A stretch of DNA of 64,000 nucleotides from positions 265,250-329,249 of the forward strand of contig NMRA01000475.1 of assembly GCA_002633005.1 (NCBI GenBank), read 5' to 3'. Origin of the DNA: Phoronis australis. Taxonomy: Eukaryota > Phoronida > Phoronidae. Below are positions 1-11,010 of this stretch, in pieces; position 1 is the stretch's first letter, and each line of letters opens with the position of its first letter. Position numbers and translations under genes: made by a program. The notes beneath the pieces are model-generated. The model had not been told where the DNA came from, made no database searches, and saw nothing but the letters and a program-made list of their open reading frames with translations.

Positions 1-413
1 CGGTCACTGATCATAGCTACGCTGTGTTTACAAACGAGAGAAAGGACTTGCTTGGTATTATAAAGCAAAAAAATGAAACATGGTTTTTAGTTTGCAAATC
101 ACTCCAAATGCACACAGTATCCAGCCTGCTCAAGACATGCCTGACCACAAGCTATCCCATGAGCCTTCGCGAAGGAAGTAACTCGCACATGCGCAATGCG
201 TAATTCGTCTGCGCTGCAAATCCGCTATTGAGAGTATTCGGGTAAAAAGCCAAACGACCTTCACCATAGTTTTCAAAAAATTGCAAAACTCCTGTGAACA
301 CTGATGAAATGGGTGGAGAAACGTCAATTTTTATTTATTTAATTGTGTTCCGTTTAAAAAAGACGTCGAATTATATTGTACGGAATAATCAATAGTTGAA
401 TTAACCATAGATC
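1..413. other. no feature recognised
   Basis: I see no exon with splice signals, no RNA gene and no repeat shared with the rest of the window. The short minus-strand frame at 130-327 has no family signature. Confidence 0.4.
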
Positions 414-568
414 GGGATAGAGTTCAGAAACGCTAGGACCTTGCTAAAAAGCAAGCCTATCGCGAGATTACGTGAGATATTGCCGTGTATTTTACATGAG
501 AACACGTGATATTGGTCAGATTTTAGCGAGGTCATAGCGTAGGTCCTAAGGTTATCTGAACTCTACCC
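414..568 (+). mobile_element. MITE, GTTCAG family, copy 1
   Basis: About 155 bp with imperfect inverted ends. The left end reads GGGATAGAGTTCAG then AACGCTAGGACC; the right end, on the opposite strand, reads GGGTAGAGTTCAG then ATAACCTTAGGACC. Inside are the blocks TTAGCGAGGTC and a run like CGCGAGATTACGTGAGATAT, both shared with the copies at 5162 and 25669. This is a short non-autonomous inverted-repeat element with no coding capacity. The superfamily cannot be assigned because no clear target-site duplication is visible. Confidence 0.7.
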
Positions 569-672
569 AGTCTAGTTATCGTCTGTAGGATGAGTGAATA
601 AATCTTCTGCTTTGCGGGCTAACGCTGATCCAAATGATTTACGTTGAGCAAGTGTACAATAAACGATTTTAA

Positions 673-750
673 GGGAAGTTTGATTTTAAGGCAAGTTTGA
701 TTTTAAGGCAAGTTTGATTTTAAGGCAAGTTTGATTTTAAGGGAAATTTC
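673..750 (+). repeat. 17-bp minisatellite, 4 units
   Basis: Four head-to-tail 17-bp units of the form GGCAAGTTTGATTTTAA, the first with GGGAAG, followed by a partial degenerate unit ending at 750. Non-coding. Confidence 0.9.
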
Positions 751-2645
751 ATTGAATACAAGGCCTAAACAGGTTCAAATAATGTTTCCGTTCTATGTGC
801 GTGCGTAGAGCCGGATAATTTAACTTTAATGAGAAATCTTCCTCACGCAACTTTACTTGGTGACTACAATACTCTTCATACACTGAGATCACACAATCAC
901 ACTTCATTGTGGCGGCGGCCTCTGCATCCTCTGGGAGTATTCACCACCACGCCCATTTTGAAATCATGCGAGGCATTTCCTGTTCTATTACCCGTAAATC
1001 GGAATGATTCCTAAATAGTTGCGCGTTTTAGGAATCCACAAACTGGCTACCCAGTATATAGATTTACTTCGGTTTGGCTTACGTCAACATAAAGCGCAGC
1101 ACAGGCCTACTGTGATTATCTGGTCATTATTGTTACGACTAATAATGATAGAAGACTATGCCCTATTCCGGACATAGCGCAATCGCAAAATCGATTCGAT
1201 TCCAGGTACGACATTGCAGCGTGCGCTTCTAAACTTTTTAGGAAATTACACCAAGGAAAGTGTTAATCCTTCCTGAGCGCTACTCTTGCAGGATTTTGTG
1301 GACAGTTTTGTAACATTGTTGGCAGCCAAGGTTTAGTAAAGCAGTACAGCAGGCCACTTAACAACAGTCATAAATGAGGTAAGAGAATTCTTCTTGTGGC
1401 TATTAGTTCTGAATTTGATTAGCCCAAACGATTAGGAAAATATAGTTTTTTTATCGCATTTTTTACTTCGCCTTCGGGCTCCCATAAGTGACACGAGCCA
1501 CTGGGCCGGATCTCTCTTGACACTCTCCTCTCGACACCATTGCGCTAAATAATCGGAAATAGAATCCTATCACGGTAAGGAATATTATTAGACCCGTTCA
1601 TGCAGAGTAGAAAGCCAAATTCGTTTTCGCTTTTTAGCCAGGGCGAAATGAATCTTGGGTCCACAAAGGCGTCCTATCAGCCGTCTGAGGGGAAATTAGC
1701 TTAACACTAATTTACGTAATATTAATATTAACGTGCGATAACCGAGGGTGAACAGAGCCCTACCATCTACAAGTTACGCCATTTGAAGATAAACTTCACA
1801 CGGCAAGCATGCAGATCTGTCGTCTGATTTGGGACGGGCAATAAGAAGGAAGATCAAACGTCAGACGAGTGTTTACAAGTGAATGTTTTTTCAGATGGCG
1901 GATCACGCGTCCGATCCGCCTTTGACCAAACGGCATGTGGACGCTATGTCTATGCGCAGGCCCTTTTATACAACGTACAGATGTCCTGATAACAGTTCCG
2001 TCGTGCCACAACTAAAAGTTGGGTTTTTACCAATTATGACAGAGTCTGGGAGGTTTCGACGAACTTCTGTAAGTAAAAGACTTTGGAAAGTCGGCACACG
2101 TAGTCAAGATGAGGAAGAAAATCATTTTGTTTTCCATTGAGAGAACATTTTCTTATTAGAGATCGAAACTTCCTTATAAGTTTGTAAGTAATAGAAAGTA
2201 CAAAAATGTTAATAGATTTGTAAATTTCATTCCTCAGTCTTTGGAACCTAGAAAAGTTTTACTGGTGCTATTGGTGATTTCTTGCTGATCTTTTTGGTGA
2301 CTTGTAGGCCTTGGTAACTGGACACAGTAGTGTTCAAGTTTATTTATTTTTTATTCAGTGTTTTCTATGGTTGTACAGCGATGTCAATGTAATAAGATAC
2401 ATACACACGGATTTTGGCCACGTAGCCATTCTGCAAAAATCACAGCAGATTTACACACAACACCACAAACTACAGTGTCTACCCGTATTTACTAGTGCAC
2501 AGACGTACGTATTTACATATATTTAAGCTACGCCGGAGTCAATTACGTTTTTTATATTCAGTATTAAATTTAAACTGGTATAAAACTGAACTGCGCCAAA
2601 AAACTTGACGAAGGCCACTTGCAGCTACAAAACCGGCCTCAACTT
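751..2645. other. intergenic stretch, nothing recognised
   Basis: About 1.9 kb. Two overlapping antisense frames at 1796-2140 are short and carry no recognisable motif or splice context. I see no repeat shared with other parts of the window. Confidence 0.4.
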
Positions 2646-2666
2646 ATTCTTTGCTCAAATGAGAAG

Positions 2667-2731
2667 TGACGTCAGGCTTGGGTAAAACTGACAGCTCGTT
2701 ATTGGTTGAGCGTATGTTCTGAGCGCATAAA
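2667..2731 (+). promoter_or_regulatory. possible promoter with CRE and CCAAT motifs
   Basis: A full CRE palindrome, TGACGTCA, lies at 2667-2674. An inverted CCAAT box (ATTGG) starts at 2701. Both are just upstream of the ATG at 2732, which opens a candidate first exon. Both motifs are common in animal promoters. The assignment rests only on these short motifs and their spacing. Confidence 0.3.
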
Positions 2732-2846
2732 ATGGCCGGTCGCAACAACCAAACTTATGTAGCCTGGTGTAAAATTAATAACGAAATTTCTATACCTCAT
2801 GACCCCAGAAATTCACCTCCGAAGGCCAACAAGGATATTATGATTA
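2732..2846 (+). CDS. candidate first coding exon, unrecognised gene
   Basis: An ATG in good context (AAAATGGCC) opens a frame starting MAGRNNQTYVAWCKINNE and running 38 codons to a possible donor A|GTACGT, phase 1. If unspliced, the frame stops about three codons later. The support is the initiation context, the upstream CRE and CCAAT motifs, and the donor. I recognise no family in the 38 residues and did not find the following exon downstream, so this may be chance. A transcript crossing 2846/2847 would settle it. Confidence 0.28.
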
Positions 2847-3063
2847 GTACGTTCTGATGTGTGTTGTTTTTGAAAAGTGATGCGGTGGTGCGGGGTTTTT
2901 GCCGCCCAAATTTTCAAAAATAAAAAGTCACCTCGGCTAAAATGGCTCGGAATCCTTCTTCTTACCCAGCGTCACCTAATGTGAGCTGTGAGGTGCAGGT
3001 TTCAAAACAAGACGGGTCCAAACCAAAACCAGGTATACTATTTCGTGAGGAAGGAACCAGTTG

Positions 3064-3204
3064 AAATCAGGATCGAGTTCAATTACACTAGAAAAGCAGG
3101 ATCTGGCGAGATTTCGCGAGATATCGCTCGCAGCGCTATAGCTATTGAATTCTACCCAGGCAAGAGTTCAATAACTCTAGCGTCGCGCTAAAAAAGCAAC
3201 ATCT
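3064..3204 (+). mobile_element. diverged inverted-repeat elements related to the GTTCAG MITE
   Basis: A compact unit at about 3070-3157 starts ATCGAGTTCAATTACACTAG and ends in the inverse of GGGTAGAATTCAATAGC, with GCGAGATTTCGCGAGATATCGC between. A second, truncated unit starts at about 3160 with GAGTTCAATAACTCTAGCG. The ends resemble, but do not match, the MITE at 414, 5162 and 25669. I infer a diverged sister family. Confidence 0.45.
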
Positions 3205-3375
3205 CGTGGAATATCGCCTTAGTACGGAGATTCCAAAGGGAGATGATGTGAAAAAAATTCAAGATTTTTACGTTCCTTTACAAAATTTTTGCATTCCCTC
3301 GCAAATGTTTTATGTTGCCTCGCAATCTTTTTACTTTCCGTCTCAAAATTATACCGTTCCCTCGCAAAAATGCAG
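3205..3375 (-). repeat. dispersed repeat containing a 21-bp array (copy 1)
   Basis: Read on the minus strand this holds about five degenerate 21-bp units of the type GCGAGGGAACGCAAAATATT, followed by a conserved tail containing CATCATCTCCCTTTGG and TCCGTAC. The same array plus tail occurs on the plus strand at 5478-5620, so array and tail form one dispersed repeat. Confidence 0.65.
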
Positions 3376-4040
3376 GATACCTCAAAACGCGCACCAAACA
3401 ACTCGGGCAAATGAGACTTTACAGGTTTAATTCTAATCACGCTGTCACGGAAGGGCTGTTTCTGTCCCGGAGGCACAGATCCTATATTTGTTTGAGGTGT
3501 GCAGCTGGACCTTGAAATTGGCGACCATGTTATTACCTTGCAAATATGAAAATTGCTACCCATATTTATACCACAGCTTCAAATATGTGACTCATTGTTT
3601 ATATCAAAAGGCAAAAAGTATGCACCATTACTGATATAAACATTGAAAAGGTGGCCAGACCTTCTTGATTCCTACCTAAGACCGACTCACGATATCCCGG
3701 GGTGCGAAATGTTATCACCAAAGTAGCGGATCTACCATTATGCTAATGACGCTTAAGCATGAGGCCCCACATCAGAGGGGGATCCCCTGGTTCGTGGTGA
3801 AACCGAGTAATTTTTCTAATTACTGAAGAAGTTTTAACATTTTCATGATTAATTTTTCTAACTACTGAAGAATTTTTAAAATATTCATGATATAGGCTAA
3901 AGGGCCTCAGCGGCGCTCACCTTCACCTGGCGTGTAAACAGTATTAACTTTTAAATTAATACTGTTTTTAAATTAAATTAAACGCGGCGTCAGTCTTTTT
4001 AAAACTGACTCTTAACTTGGGCCGCGTTTGGCCAGTATTC
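3376..4040. other. intergenic, with a 42-bp duplication
   Basis: The only structure seen is a direct duplication of a 42-bp AT-rich unit at 3808-3849 and 3850-3891, starting TAATTTTTCTAA and ending TTCATGAT. No exon is recognised. Confidence 0.6.
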
Positions 4041-4240
4041 ATTGGAACAAATCATCTTTGATCCCCAAGGTCAATGTCCTTGCATTCTTTAATAACAATC
4101 GCGGATAAGATTTTCTGGATTCCTAAAAAATCTTCAATCAAAATATTGCTAATGACCTCAACTTGCGCCTGATGATTGGATTGTAGCTCAGAGAAAGGCG
4201 GTGTTCTGCGGGAGAAGCCCTAGTTTGTATGGAACGTAAA
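4041..4240 (+). repeat. fragment similar to 11040-11160
   Basis: Shares scattered blocks with 11040-11160 in the same order: CCTTGCATTCT, then a CCTCAACTTG block, then GATGATTGGAT. It is probably a further diverged copy of sequence flanking the dispersed family found at 10460, 15040 and 56190. The similarity is weak and patchy. Confidence 0.35.
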
Positions 4241-4862
4241 ATCCTGTACCGGTTTCAGAAATTTCAAAATCAATCAAAAAAGTATAAATCCCAGCATTCA
4301 ACAGCTTCAAAACCAATCACTTACTGAAAATTGCGGATTTACACTATAAATCAGCAACATCAGTTTTCATTTTGCGCTTCATTTTCAAACAAAGGCCCTT
4401 TATGACAAGCCTCAGCATGTTTGCTCCTTTTGAACATTCTGGGAAATATGAATAACTGGGCACTCATGACAGTAATCATTTGTTAGCCGCTTTTTGGTAG
4501 TAAATCTGCCTAAAAAGCATATTTTTCGGTTACGAATAGACGCGTTGGTTGACAAAGAGAAGACCCTATAAAAACTCACTTCAAAACGTCCGTCAAAAGT
4601 GATAAAACCATTGGATTGCAGCAACTTTACAATTGTGAAGATATCCGATTAAAATGAGTTCACGCTTATGATGTTATTGATTGACTAATACCTAGTGATC
4701 AAAATAGCCACGAGAACACAACTTGTCCTTGAATATATATGTCATCCTTGTTTTCCTTGTTTTTATTGTTGTCCACGCTTTGCTAGATGAATGATGGTGT
4801 AAAACGCCGTGCTTCATTTCTTGTCAAATACGTTCACAATGCGCACTGAAGTAGCCAGTTAA

Positions 4863-5124
4863 AGGGCCCCGCCACACTATGACGAATAGCTTCAGCGTAC
4901 GCGAATTTTCGGGAAGTATTTTGCGATTTCTTAAGCTATATAGGACCGCAAACTGTCGTCATTTTATGTAGTGGCGACGGTCGCAACTGCATAAAATGAC
5001 GGCAGTTTATGCCTAGCTCTCAAACGGACTTCGTCGTATTCCTGAAAACATTAAAAATGTCTTGTCGGCTTGCATACGCTGAGCATACATACGCTGGGGC
5101 AATTCGTCATAGCGTGAAGGGGTC
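4863..5124 (+). mobile_element. 262-bp MITE with TTAA target duplication
   Basis: TTAA at 4859-4862 and again at 5125-5128 flanks imperfect inverted ends that share the block CACTATGACGAA / TTCGTCATAGCGTG just inside the termini. A second, inner inverted repeat pairs CATTTTATG with CATAAAATG within AAACTGTCGTC... and ...GACGGCAGTTT. TTAA duplications are typical of the piggyBac and Kolobok superfamilies. The element has no coding capacity. Confidence 0.7.
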
Positions 5125-5161
5125 TTAAAGTATCAGGGAGAGAAGAGTGCAAACGGAAAAC

Positions 5162-5315
5162 AGGCGTGCGTTCAGTAGACACTAGGACCTACGCTAGGAC
5201 CTAGCTAAAACCTAGTCAAAGTCACGTGTTCTCATTTAATATGCACGAAAATATCTCACGTAATCTCGCAAAGTCTTCCTTTTTAGCGAGGTCCTAACGT
5301 TACTGAACGGGAGGC
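5162..5315 (+). mobile_element. MITE, GTTCAG family, copy 2
   Basis: The left end GGCGTGCGTTCAGTA is followed by two CTAGGACCTA-type repeats. The right end, inverted, reads GCCTCCCGTTCAGTAACGTT then AGGACC. The interior carries TCACGTGTTCTCATTT, the ACGTAATCTCGC block and TTAGCGAGGTCCTA. It is closely similar over its full length to the copy at 25669-25821 and more distantly to 414-568. Confidence 0.8.
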
Positions 5316-5477
5316 TGATTTGAGCGTAAAAGACGAGAGATCTTTTGTAATACACAGCGGGACTCTAGTGGCCCCTTGTGCCTCTCGTCACTGCGCACAT
5401 AACCTACAGAAATACATGTATTAATGTCTCACGCCACTTCAGTATTTTCCAGTTGTTGGCGATAGTAAGTGACGTAT

Positions 5478-5620
5478 GTGCCAAATATTTGCGAGGGAAC
5501 GCCAATAATTTGCGAGGGAACACAAAATATTTGCGAGGGAACACAAAATATTTGCGAGGGAACGCAAAAATTTTGAAGTTCGTTTTATCGCATCATGTCC
5601 CTTTAGAACTGAGCTCCGTA
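5478..5620 (+). repeat. dispersed repeat containing a 21-bp array (copy 2)
   Basis: Four to five 21-bp units (TTTGCGAGGGAACACAAAAT type), which give a heptapeptide repeat RGNTKYL in one frame, followed by the tail CATCATGTCCCTTTAG and GCTCCGTAC. It is the forward-strand counterpart of 3205-3375. The repeat peptide is a by-product of the array and not a gene. Confidence 0.7.
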
Positions 5621-6197
5621 CCAGTTAATGAACTCGACGTGAGGGTAACGTTCCTTACAAGCTTCATGTGACGAAAGCAAGACCACACGCAAGTGAAAGG
5701 CCATTGTTTCGCGAGCAACGAAGCAAAATAGCGGTCACAAAGTGATTGGTAGGAGTGGTCGAAATGTTGAATTATGTGCTATAATTCATAAATTATGGGA
5801 CAGAATTCACACTGTTTCCGTTACCTAAGCAAAGATTTCGTGCCGCAAGTGTATGGCTAATATATTGCGTCTTCGAAACGCTGCCCAGTTTTATAAATGT
5901 AAGTGGTTTAGACCCGATGTTAGTTTTCTGACGAAAGGAGGCGAGTACAGGTGAACAATTGCGAATTTCTGGTTAAGACTGTATTAAACGATGCTTCGCC
6001 AGATCAAAAATGACTAACTTCAAAGTAAGTTGACTTGCCTGACGACTTTTCCGTAATGCGTCGACAAAATTAAATCGACACTTGCCATGGGGTGAAACGG
6101 CATGTCCCAAGTTAACTGTCACATTACCGAAGTAGCTCCCGATATGGCTTTAGCTAACATCATATATCATAAGATTTCACATTTGTTCCATGACTGA
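5621..6197. other. 3' flank of the receptor gene
   Basis: This is downstream of the GRL stop codon on the minus strand. I saw no AATAAA on the minus strand close behind the stop, so the transcript end is not placed. No other feature was recognised. Confidence 0.3.
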
Positions 6198-6332
6198 TTA
6201 CGAATTCCCCCCAAGTATAGTGAGAGTTCCATTCTCAATTAACGCTGTCAAATTACACACGGTGGCGCTGTCTTCGAAGTTGGGTCGAAACTCCACCAGC
6301 ACAACGAAGTATGTCATTAAAATTCCCAGTAT
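6198..6332 (-). CDS. GRL receptor, exon 4 (TM7 and C-terminus)
   Basis: After the acceptor CTTTTTTCAG the exon reads in phase 0 as ILGILMTYFVVLVEF, then a 29-residue hydrophilic tail to TAA at 6198-6200. TYFVVLVEF matches the TYhhhhhQF signature at the C-terminus of insect gustatory receptors and animal GRLs, with glutamate in place of the usual glutamine. The tail is longer than usual, since many family members end soon after QF, and contains a possible N-glycosylation site (NGT). The exon completes TM7 begun in the preceding exon (7480-7569). Lack of polarity or splice conflict and an exact family motif make this exon secure. Confidence 0.85.
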   Translation of the reverse strand: MLGILMTYFVVLVEFRPNFEDSATVCNLTALIENGTLTILGGNS

Positions 6333-7479
6333 CTGAAAAAAGTTTTTAAGTACAAGTCAAAACGCATATAATAATCTTTTCAGTGAAATAAGAAGATAGT
6401 CAGTATTACCAAAGGCCCGTTTTATCAACGGCTTCACGTCCAGTCGTTCATGTAGCTACTACTGACCTCTGCACATAAGATTTTAACCAGTATACATTTC
6501 GTAAGTGGTTCATGGGCAGAGAAACACTGAAAAAAGTGGGAGGCTATGTCCCCCCCACCTCCTCTGTGGTGCACAGCCAACAGACCATGAGCGGCGCATC
6601 GCTGAAAAAATTGGGTAGGCTATAGCCCCACCTCCAGCCCCCTATGGTGCGCCACGCATGTGGTTGCTGAGTGTGAACACGCTCTAAGGTTAGTTGCAAT
6701 GTTTAGTTCAGTCTTGTAAAAAAACTCGTCTCCTGCGCAAACAAGTGTCCACAAACATGATAGTTATGGCCGAGCAAGCCACAGGAATAGCATTCTTGTT
6801 AAAGATCGTGCGACTGGTCGTACCTGGGAAGACCGTAGGCACGTTACATGCGTTTTATATGGCCTCAGGACGTAAACAATAAGATTCCACTTTTTCTACA
6901 ATATGACATTTAATGGTTTTCATCCTCAAACAGACCTTTCATGGAATCAGCAACGACAAAACACCAGCAGAATCGACGTGCCGTGATTTTTTCGAGAAGG
7001 TCAACCCTCCCAAATTTGGTCCGCTTCACATCATTTGTGCGTCATTTTTCAATTCGTTTTGATGACACTATCTAAATGTTCAAATGGCAAAGAAATCTGA
7101 GACCTGTTTTTAGAGATATTCAGCTTAGTAGCTCAGCCATGTTTGAGGAGCGAATAACCGGAAGGAAATGCCTTTCAATTGTTTTCGATTCTGAGTTACT
7201 GAAAACTGTAAAACTTGTTTTCGTACAGCCCTGTCCCAGCCAAACCTATGTGGGACATGACCCTGGAACTCAAAAAGCGTTACGGAACCCTGGATTAGGC
7301 CTACTTGATTTTTGCCCCAGGGAGTGCCTGAATTGTTTCAAGGAACTACAACTTCGAGACTTGTCATTCCGGTCTAGAAATTGCGTTCACAATTTTACGC
7401 ACCGTACATGTGAACCAAAAAATAGTTTAACATGGTTTATCTCAAGCTGCATATCTAGACTGTAGAGTTCCCTTATTAC

Positions 7480-7569
7480 CGTCAGTATGGTCATTTTATC
7501 AATCGTGAAGAGAGATCCAACTGTGAGACCAATTGGGGGACCGTTCAGCTTTTGTAAAAACACGCTCAT
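7480..7569 (-). CDS. GRL receptor, exon 3
   Basis: Thirty codons between acceptor TTTTTTTCAG and donor ACG|GTAATA, phase 0 at both ends. The sequence contains FLQKLNGPPIGLTVGSLFTI and then DKMTILT, the loop into TM7 as found in GRLs. Reading through the donor destroys the hydrophobic pattern (REL, then a charged stretch), whereas splicing to 6332 restores it as TILT-ILGILMTYF. That change is the evidence for the intron. Confidence 0.85.
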
Positions 7570-7589
7570 CTGAAAAAAATGAATGGTAT

Positions 7590-8552
7590 TCACATAAACA
7601 ACCTCAGGGACTTGCAGTCAGATACAAGTGTAATGTACACGTCGTGTTGTTCTTCAGACATGTGGTTACATTTGAGCGACTGCATTAGCGATTGGTTATT
7701 TTTACGGATAACAATAGACTCGACAGACAGACGAGTTTTGACCTCATGACGATATTCTAGACTCTGGTAAAGATCTCTTACTGGAAAAACATTGAGCAGA
7801 CGGAGTGTTATGGTGTCCGTAAGAACGAAGTTCGTATACATTTAGACCAAGTACTTACACTCATATAACAAAAATTGCACAGCGATCGGTCAGAAAAACT
7901 TCATTCCGTTACTGGAATGATTAGTCCAAAGCACATACAGAAACACCGCGACATGCTACACTTTTTCTGAAAGGAACATTTGTCAATAAATGTAAGCCTA
8001 TCTGAACGAAAACTTGTTTTAAAATTGAAAACTAAAAGACACGTAAAGTAACATATTTGGACAAACACTTCTTAACCTTAAAAACAATCGAAACTCCTTT
8101 TGGGATCGGCCCACTGTTCTCCCGGTCCCCCGTTAACCCGACCACATGTTCCCGAACCGATGTTCCCGTGTCCCTACATGTATGTTCCCCCGTCCCGATG
8201 TTTCCCGCCTAGATGTGGCCCCTGCCCTATGTTCCCCTGCTCCGGTGATCCCCCGCCTCGATGTTTCCGCGGCCCTATTTTCCCCCTGTTCCGATATTCC
8301 CCCGGTCCAATTGTCTCGTTGTTTGCTCTTCTCGCTAATTTTGTGCGTTTAAAGTCAGCCTTGGTATGGTTATCGGCTTTTTAGTTTCGATAAAACCCGA
8401 AGTGTGCGTCTTTCAGGTTTTTATACGTTTCACGTCTGTTTGACTTGGTCAACATCAACACTGGTTATTTAGGACAAAGAGAGTCATATATTTAAAGTTT
8501 TGCTTTCAGTGCACCAAAAACTCTTTACCGGAACATTTTACTTGTGACTTAC
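7590..8552. repeat. receptor intron 2 with a degenerate C-rich minisatellite
   Basis: The intron between exons 2 and 3 contains, at about 8105-8310, a pyrimidine-rich block built from imperfect units around CGATGTTCCCCCGTCCC. Its long proline-rich plus-strand frames come from base composition. Nothing else was recognised. Confidence 0.6.
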
Positions 8553-8621
8553 CTCAATTTGATCCTCCTTCGTAAGTGATTGTAGGTCGATGTTATAAAG
8601 GTGGCACAACGGCTTGTGAGC
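8553..8621 (-). CDS. GRL receptor, exon 2
   Basis: Twenty-three codons between acceptor TTTAATTTCAG and a perfect donor GAG|GTAAGT, phase 0 at both ends, reading AHKPLCHLYNIDLQSLTKED and then QIE. It follows ...GGAAVNTK of exon 1 and precedes MSVFLQKLNG of exon 3, which is the expected cytoplasmic segment between TM6 and TM7 in GRLs. It is too short to show as an open frame. The longer minus-strand frame covering 8549-8959 is a different phase and is not coding. Confidence 0.82.
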
Positions 8622-10459
8622 CTGAAATTTAATTTATCAAATTGATTTGATTTTATGCACAAACCTGAGCACGTTCCGTAACGGTAGTCACTCGTCACTA
8701 GACACCTGCGAATACTATATACGTACTCCAAAAATTTATCACTGACCTGAGAGTCCAACCACTTCTGAGTGGCGACCATTTCGCTAGTGATCGCTCGTGC
8801 GACCGCAAGCTTACCCAATAAACACCAAATTTTCTTAGCGGGTTTTTGAGTGATATCACTTAATTCGTAAGCAAGTAGTTGAATTTCTCCGATCTCGTCC
8901 ACCTCGCACACTTTGGCCTGCAAATAATTTAGCATTGACTTCCCGTGGGTGAACACCATACACGGTCAGCGCGCCTGCTGCTTACCCACGAAACCGAATG
9001 TGGAATTCCGTTCCATTCAACATCATATTGACTGCAGCTATTGCTGCATTAAAATCCTTCATCAAAACTTTCGTTTTTAACGAAGCCTTCCATAACTTAT
9101 GAAATATGTGACGATTTTAATTAATTGTCTAAATATTGTTCTTGTGGTAATTGTTAATATCAGTATTGTTTTGGTATTTTACAAATTCCGTAATGCTTGT
9201 CGAATAGCATCTTTCATAGTTTTGGACTAATAAAAATAAACTATTTTCATTTTCATTATCATGAAACCGAGCGTCGTCGCTTTTATTTCGATTGCCTTCC
9301 TCTTATCTATCTGAGAATTTGGCCCAATGGAGTTCTATATAAAGCATAGTTTGCTATTCAAACCTTACTTACTGACGCCGGTTTCATTAGTGCTGACAAG
9401 CCACACGTTACCCTAACAGACCCGGCCAGTATTACACAAGACCGCCTAATCTGTTTTTCATCTAAATATAGACTCATCTCTGCAACTGTTTGGGAAACAG
9501 TTAGTCCAGCCTGCATTTAATCATATTTTACGTAAGTATAGTTTTTCCACCATTACAACGGAACTCCGACTCCCATTAATATGAAGACGTCCCAAACAAA
9601 TTACGCCAGCGCGTGACTCATATCGTTCAGTTAGTGACTTTTTCACGACCAGTTTCTCTACGACAAGACGACTTTTCAAGGTTCGTTTCCAATATTATCT
9701 TTATTTTAAAAGCTCCTATGCAAACTAAGTATTCCGAATAGCATCTCGTTAAGTGTTGTTTCATACTTTACCAGTTAAACGACTTCTGTCTGAGAATTCC
9801 TCCTAAAAAGCTGTTTATGGGGCTGATCCTTACCAAACATTTATTAAAAGTTTGGCTACACAATTGCTACTTTTCAATATCTTTGTTTAATAACCAAAAT
9901 GCTATTACGATCAAAGCAGCTACAACCTGGTATTTCGCGACAAATAAGTCAAGTTTTGCTTTAAATCACATAAACACTTGGCCAAAAAATTGTTTATTTG
10001 CCAACAAATGGGATTTCTGACTAGACTTCTGGTCTTGGAAAGAACAGGCTTCACAACTTGACTTGTCACGACGTGTCATTTTATTCACTGAGCATGATCT
10101 CAAGCAATAAAGAGTTGTCAGTGTTCTACAAGACGGCTTTAAAATGTATAACTTCTTGAATTAGGCAATATATGTTACATCGGCAGCATGCGCGGTATGA
10201 TTGAATGAACACATCTCTTCGTGTGCGAGATATTGGTAGCTGTCATTAAATGCAAATTATCAATCGACCCGGCTTTAATTTGTTAGGTATAATGAAAAAC
10301 GTATGAGAAATTTGACAAGTGTCTTTGTTTGCGTGACAGCTCACAATAATCCCATAGTTTAATTTCGATAAAGCAATAAAAATGTGAAGTTTGTTTTGTG
10401 AAAGTCTATAGTCGATAAAGACATCCTGACAACATACTTGGCACTAATCTTTTGGGCTA
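8622..10459. other. receptor intron 1, 3' part
   Basis: Part of the ~3.2-kb first intron of the GRL gene. AT-rich, with no exon-like block flanked by consistent splice signals and no internal repeat recognised. Confidence 0.5.
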
Positions 10460-11010
10460 AGCATTGGAGGATTTTTAAAATACCTAGGAAGGTTCCCAAT
10501 CAATTTTTTAACAACTGTGCCGTGTTGAAGTCGTTGGACCAAAATTTGGCAACTAAGACGGCGAAACTTCAATTAAATGTCATATAGTACCCTAGAAAAA
10601 ATGTCCAAATTTTACAAACGTTCGAAAAATCAAACTTCAAAAATGATTTATCGACAAGATTCATTTGAAACTCTCAGGTTTATAAAAACAAAAACGAAAC
10701 GATAATTTAGGAAACTGTAAATTTGGTTTTGAAATTTTATTTTAACCACGTATATCAAGTGAAATTTGGTCATGTGATTGATACTGTAGTTTTGCTGTCA
10801 ATGTATTTCATTGTTTGCTAAATTTTGATAAAAAGACTCGGTCACGTGATACCAAAACAAGCACATCGGTAAACAGTCACCAATTAATTCCTACAGGATT
10901 TCTGATTACAGAAAATACATACTTTTACTGAGTTAAAATTCATAGGTTTGTAGATGACCAAATACAAAAGTTGATAAGGTCCTACATAGTTTTTACATTA
11001 TGAATCGAAA
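10460..11010 (+). repeat. dispersed ~0.5-kb repeat, copy 1 (in receptor intron)
   Basis: Aligns in order with 15040-15560 and 56190-56690. Shared landmarks are AATGTCCA near the start; TTTTGCT followed by ATGTA and TTTGCTAAA; a CACGTGA block; an ACTGAGTTAAA-like block; and TTTGTAGAT near the end. There is no reading frame and no inverted end I can define. It lies on the sense strand of the window, inside intron 1 of the minus-strand receptor. Confidence 0.6.

Noticed and set aside
7076-7465. 129-codon plus-strand protein
   Set aside because: Lies between receptor exons 3 and 4 on the other strand, with no domain, splice or promoter support.
8100-8384. Proline- and cysteine-rich secreted-looking frame
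   Set aside because: Base composition of a C-rich degenerate repeat inside a receptor intron. Two frames of the same strand look equally rich.
8549-8959. 136-codon minus-strand protein next to the receptor
   Set aside because: The real exon (8553-8621) uses another frame of the same strand with perfect splice sites. The longer frame has no motif and runs through the acceptor.
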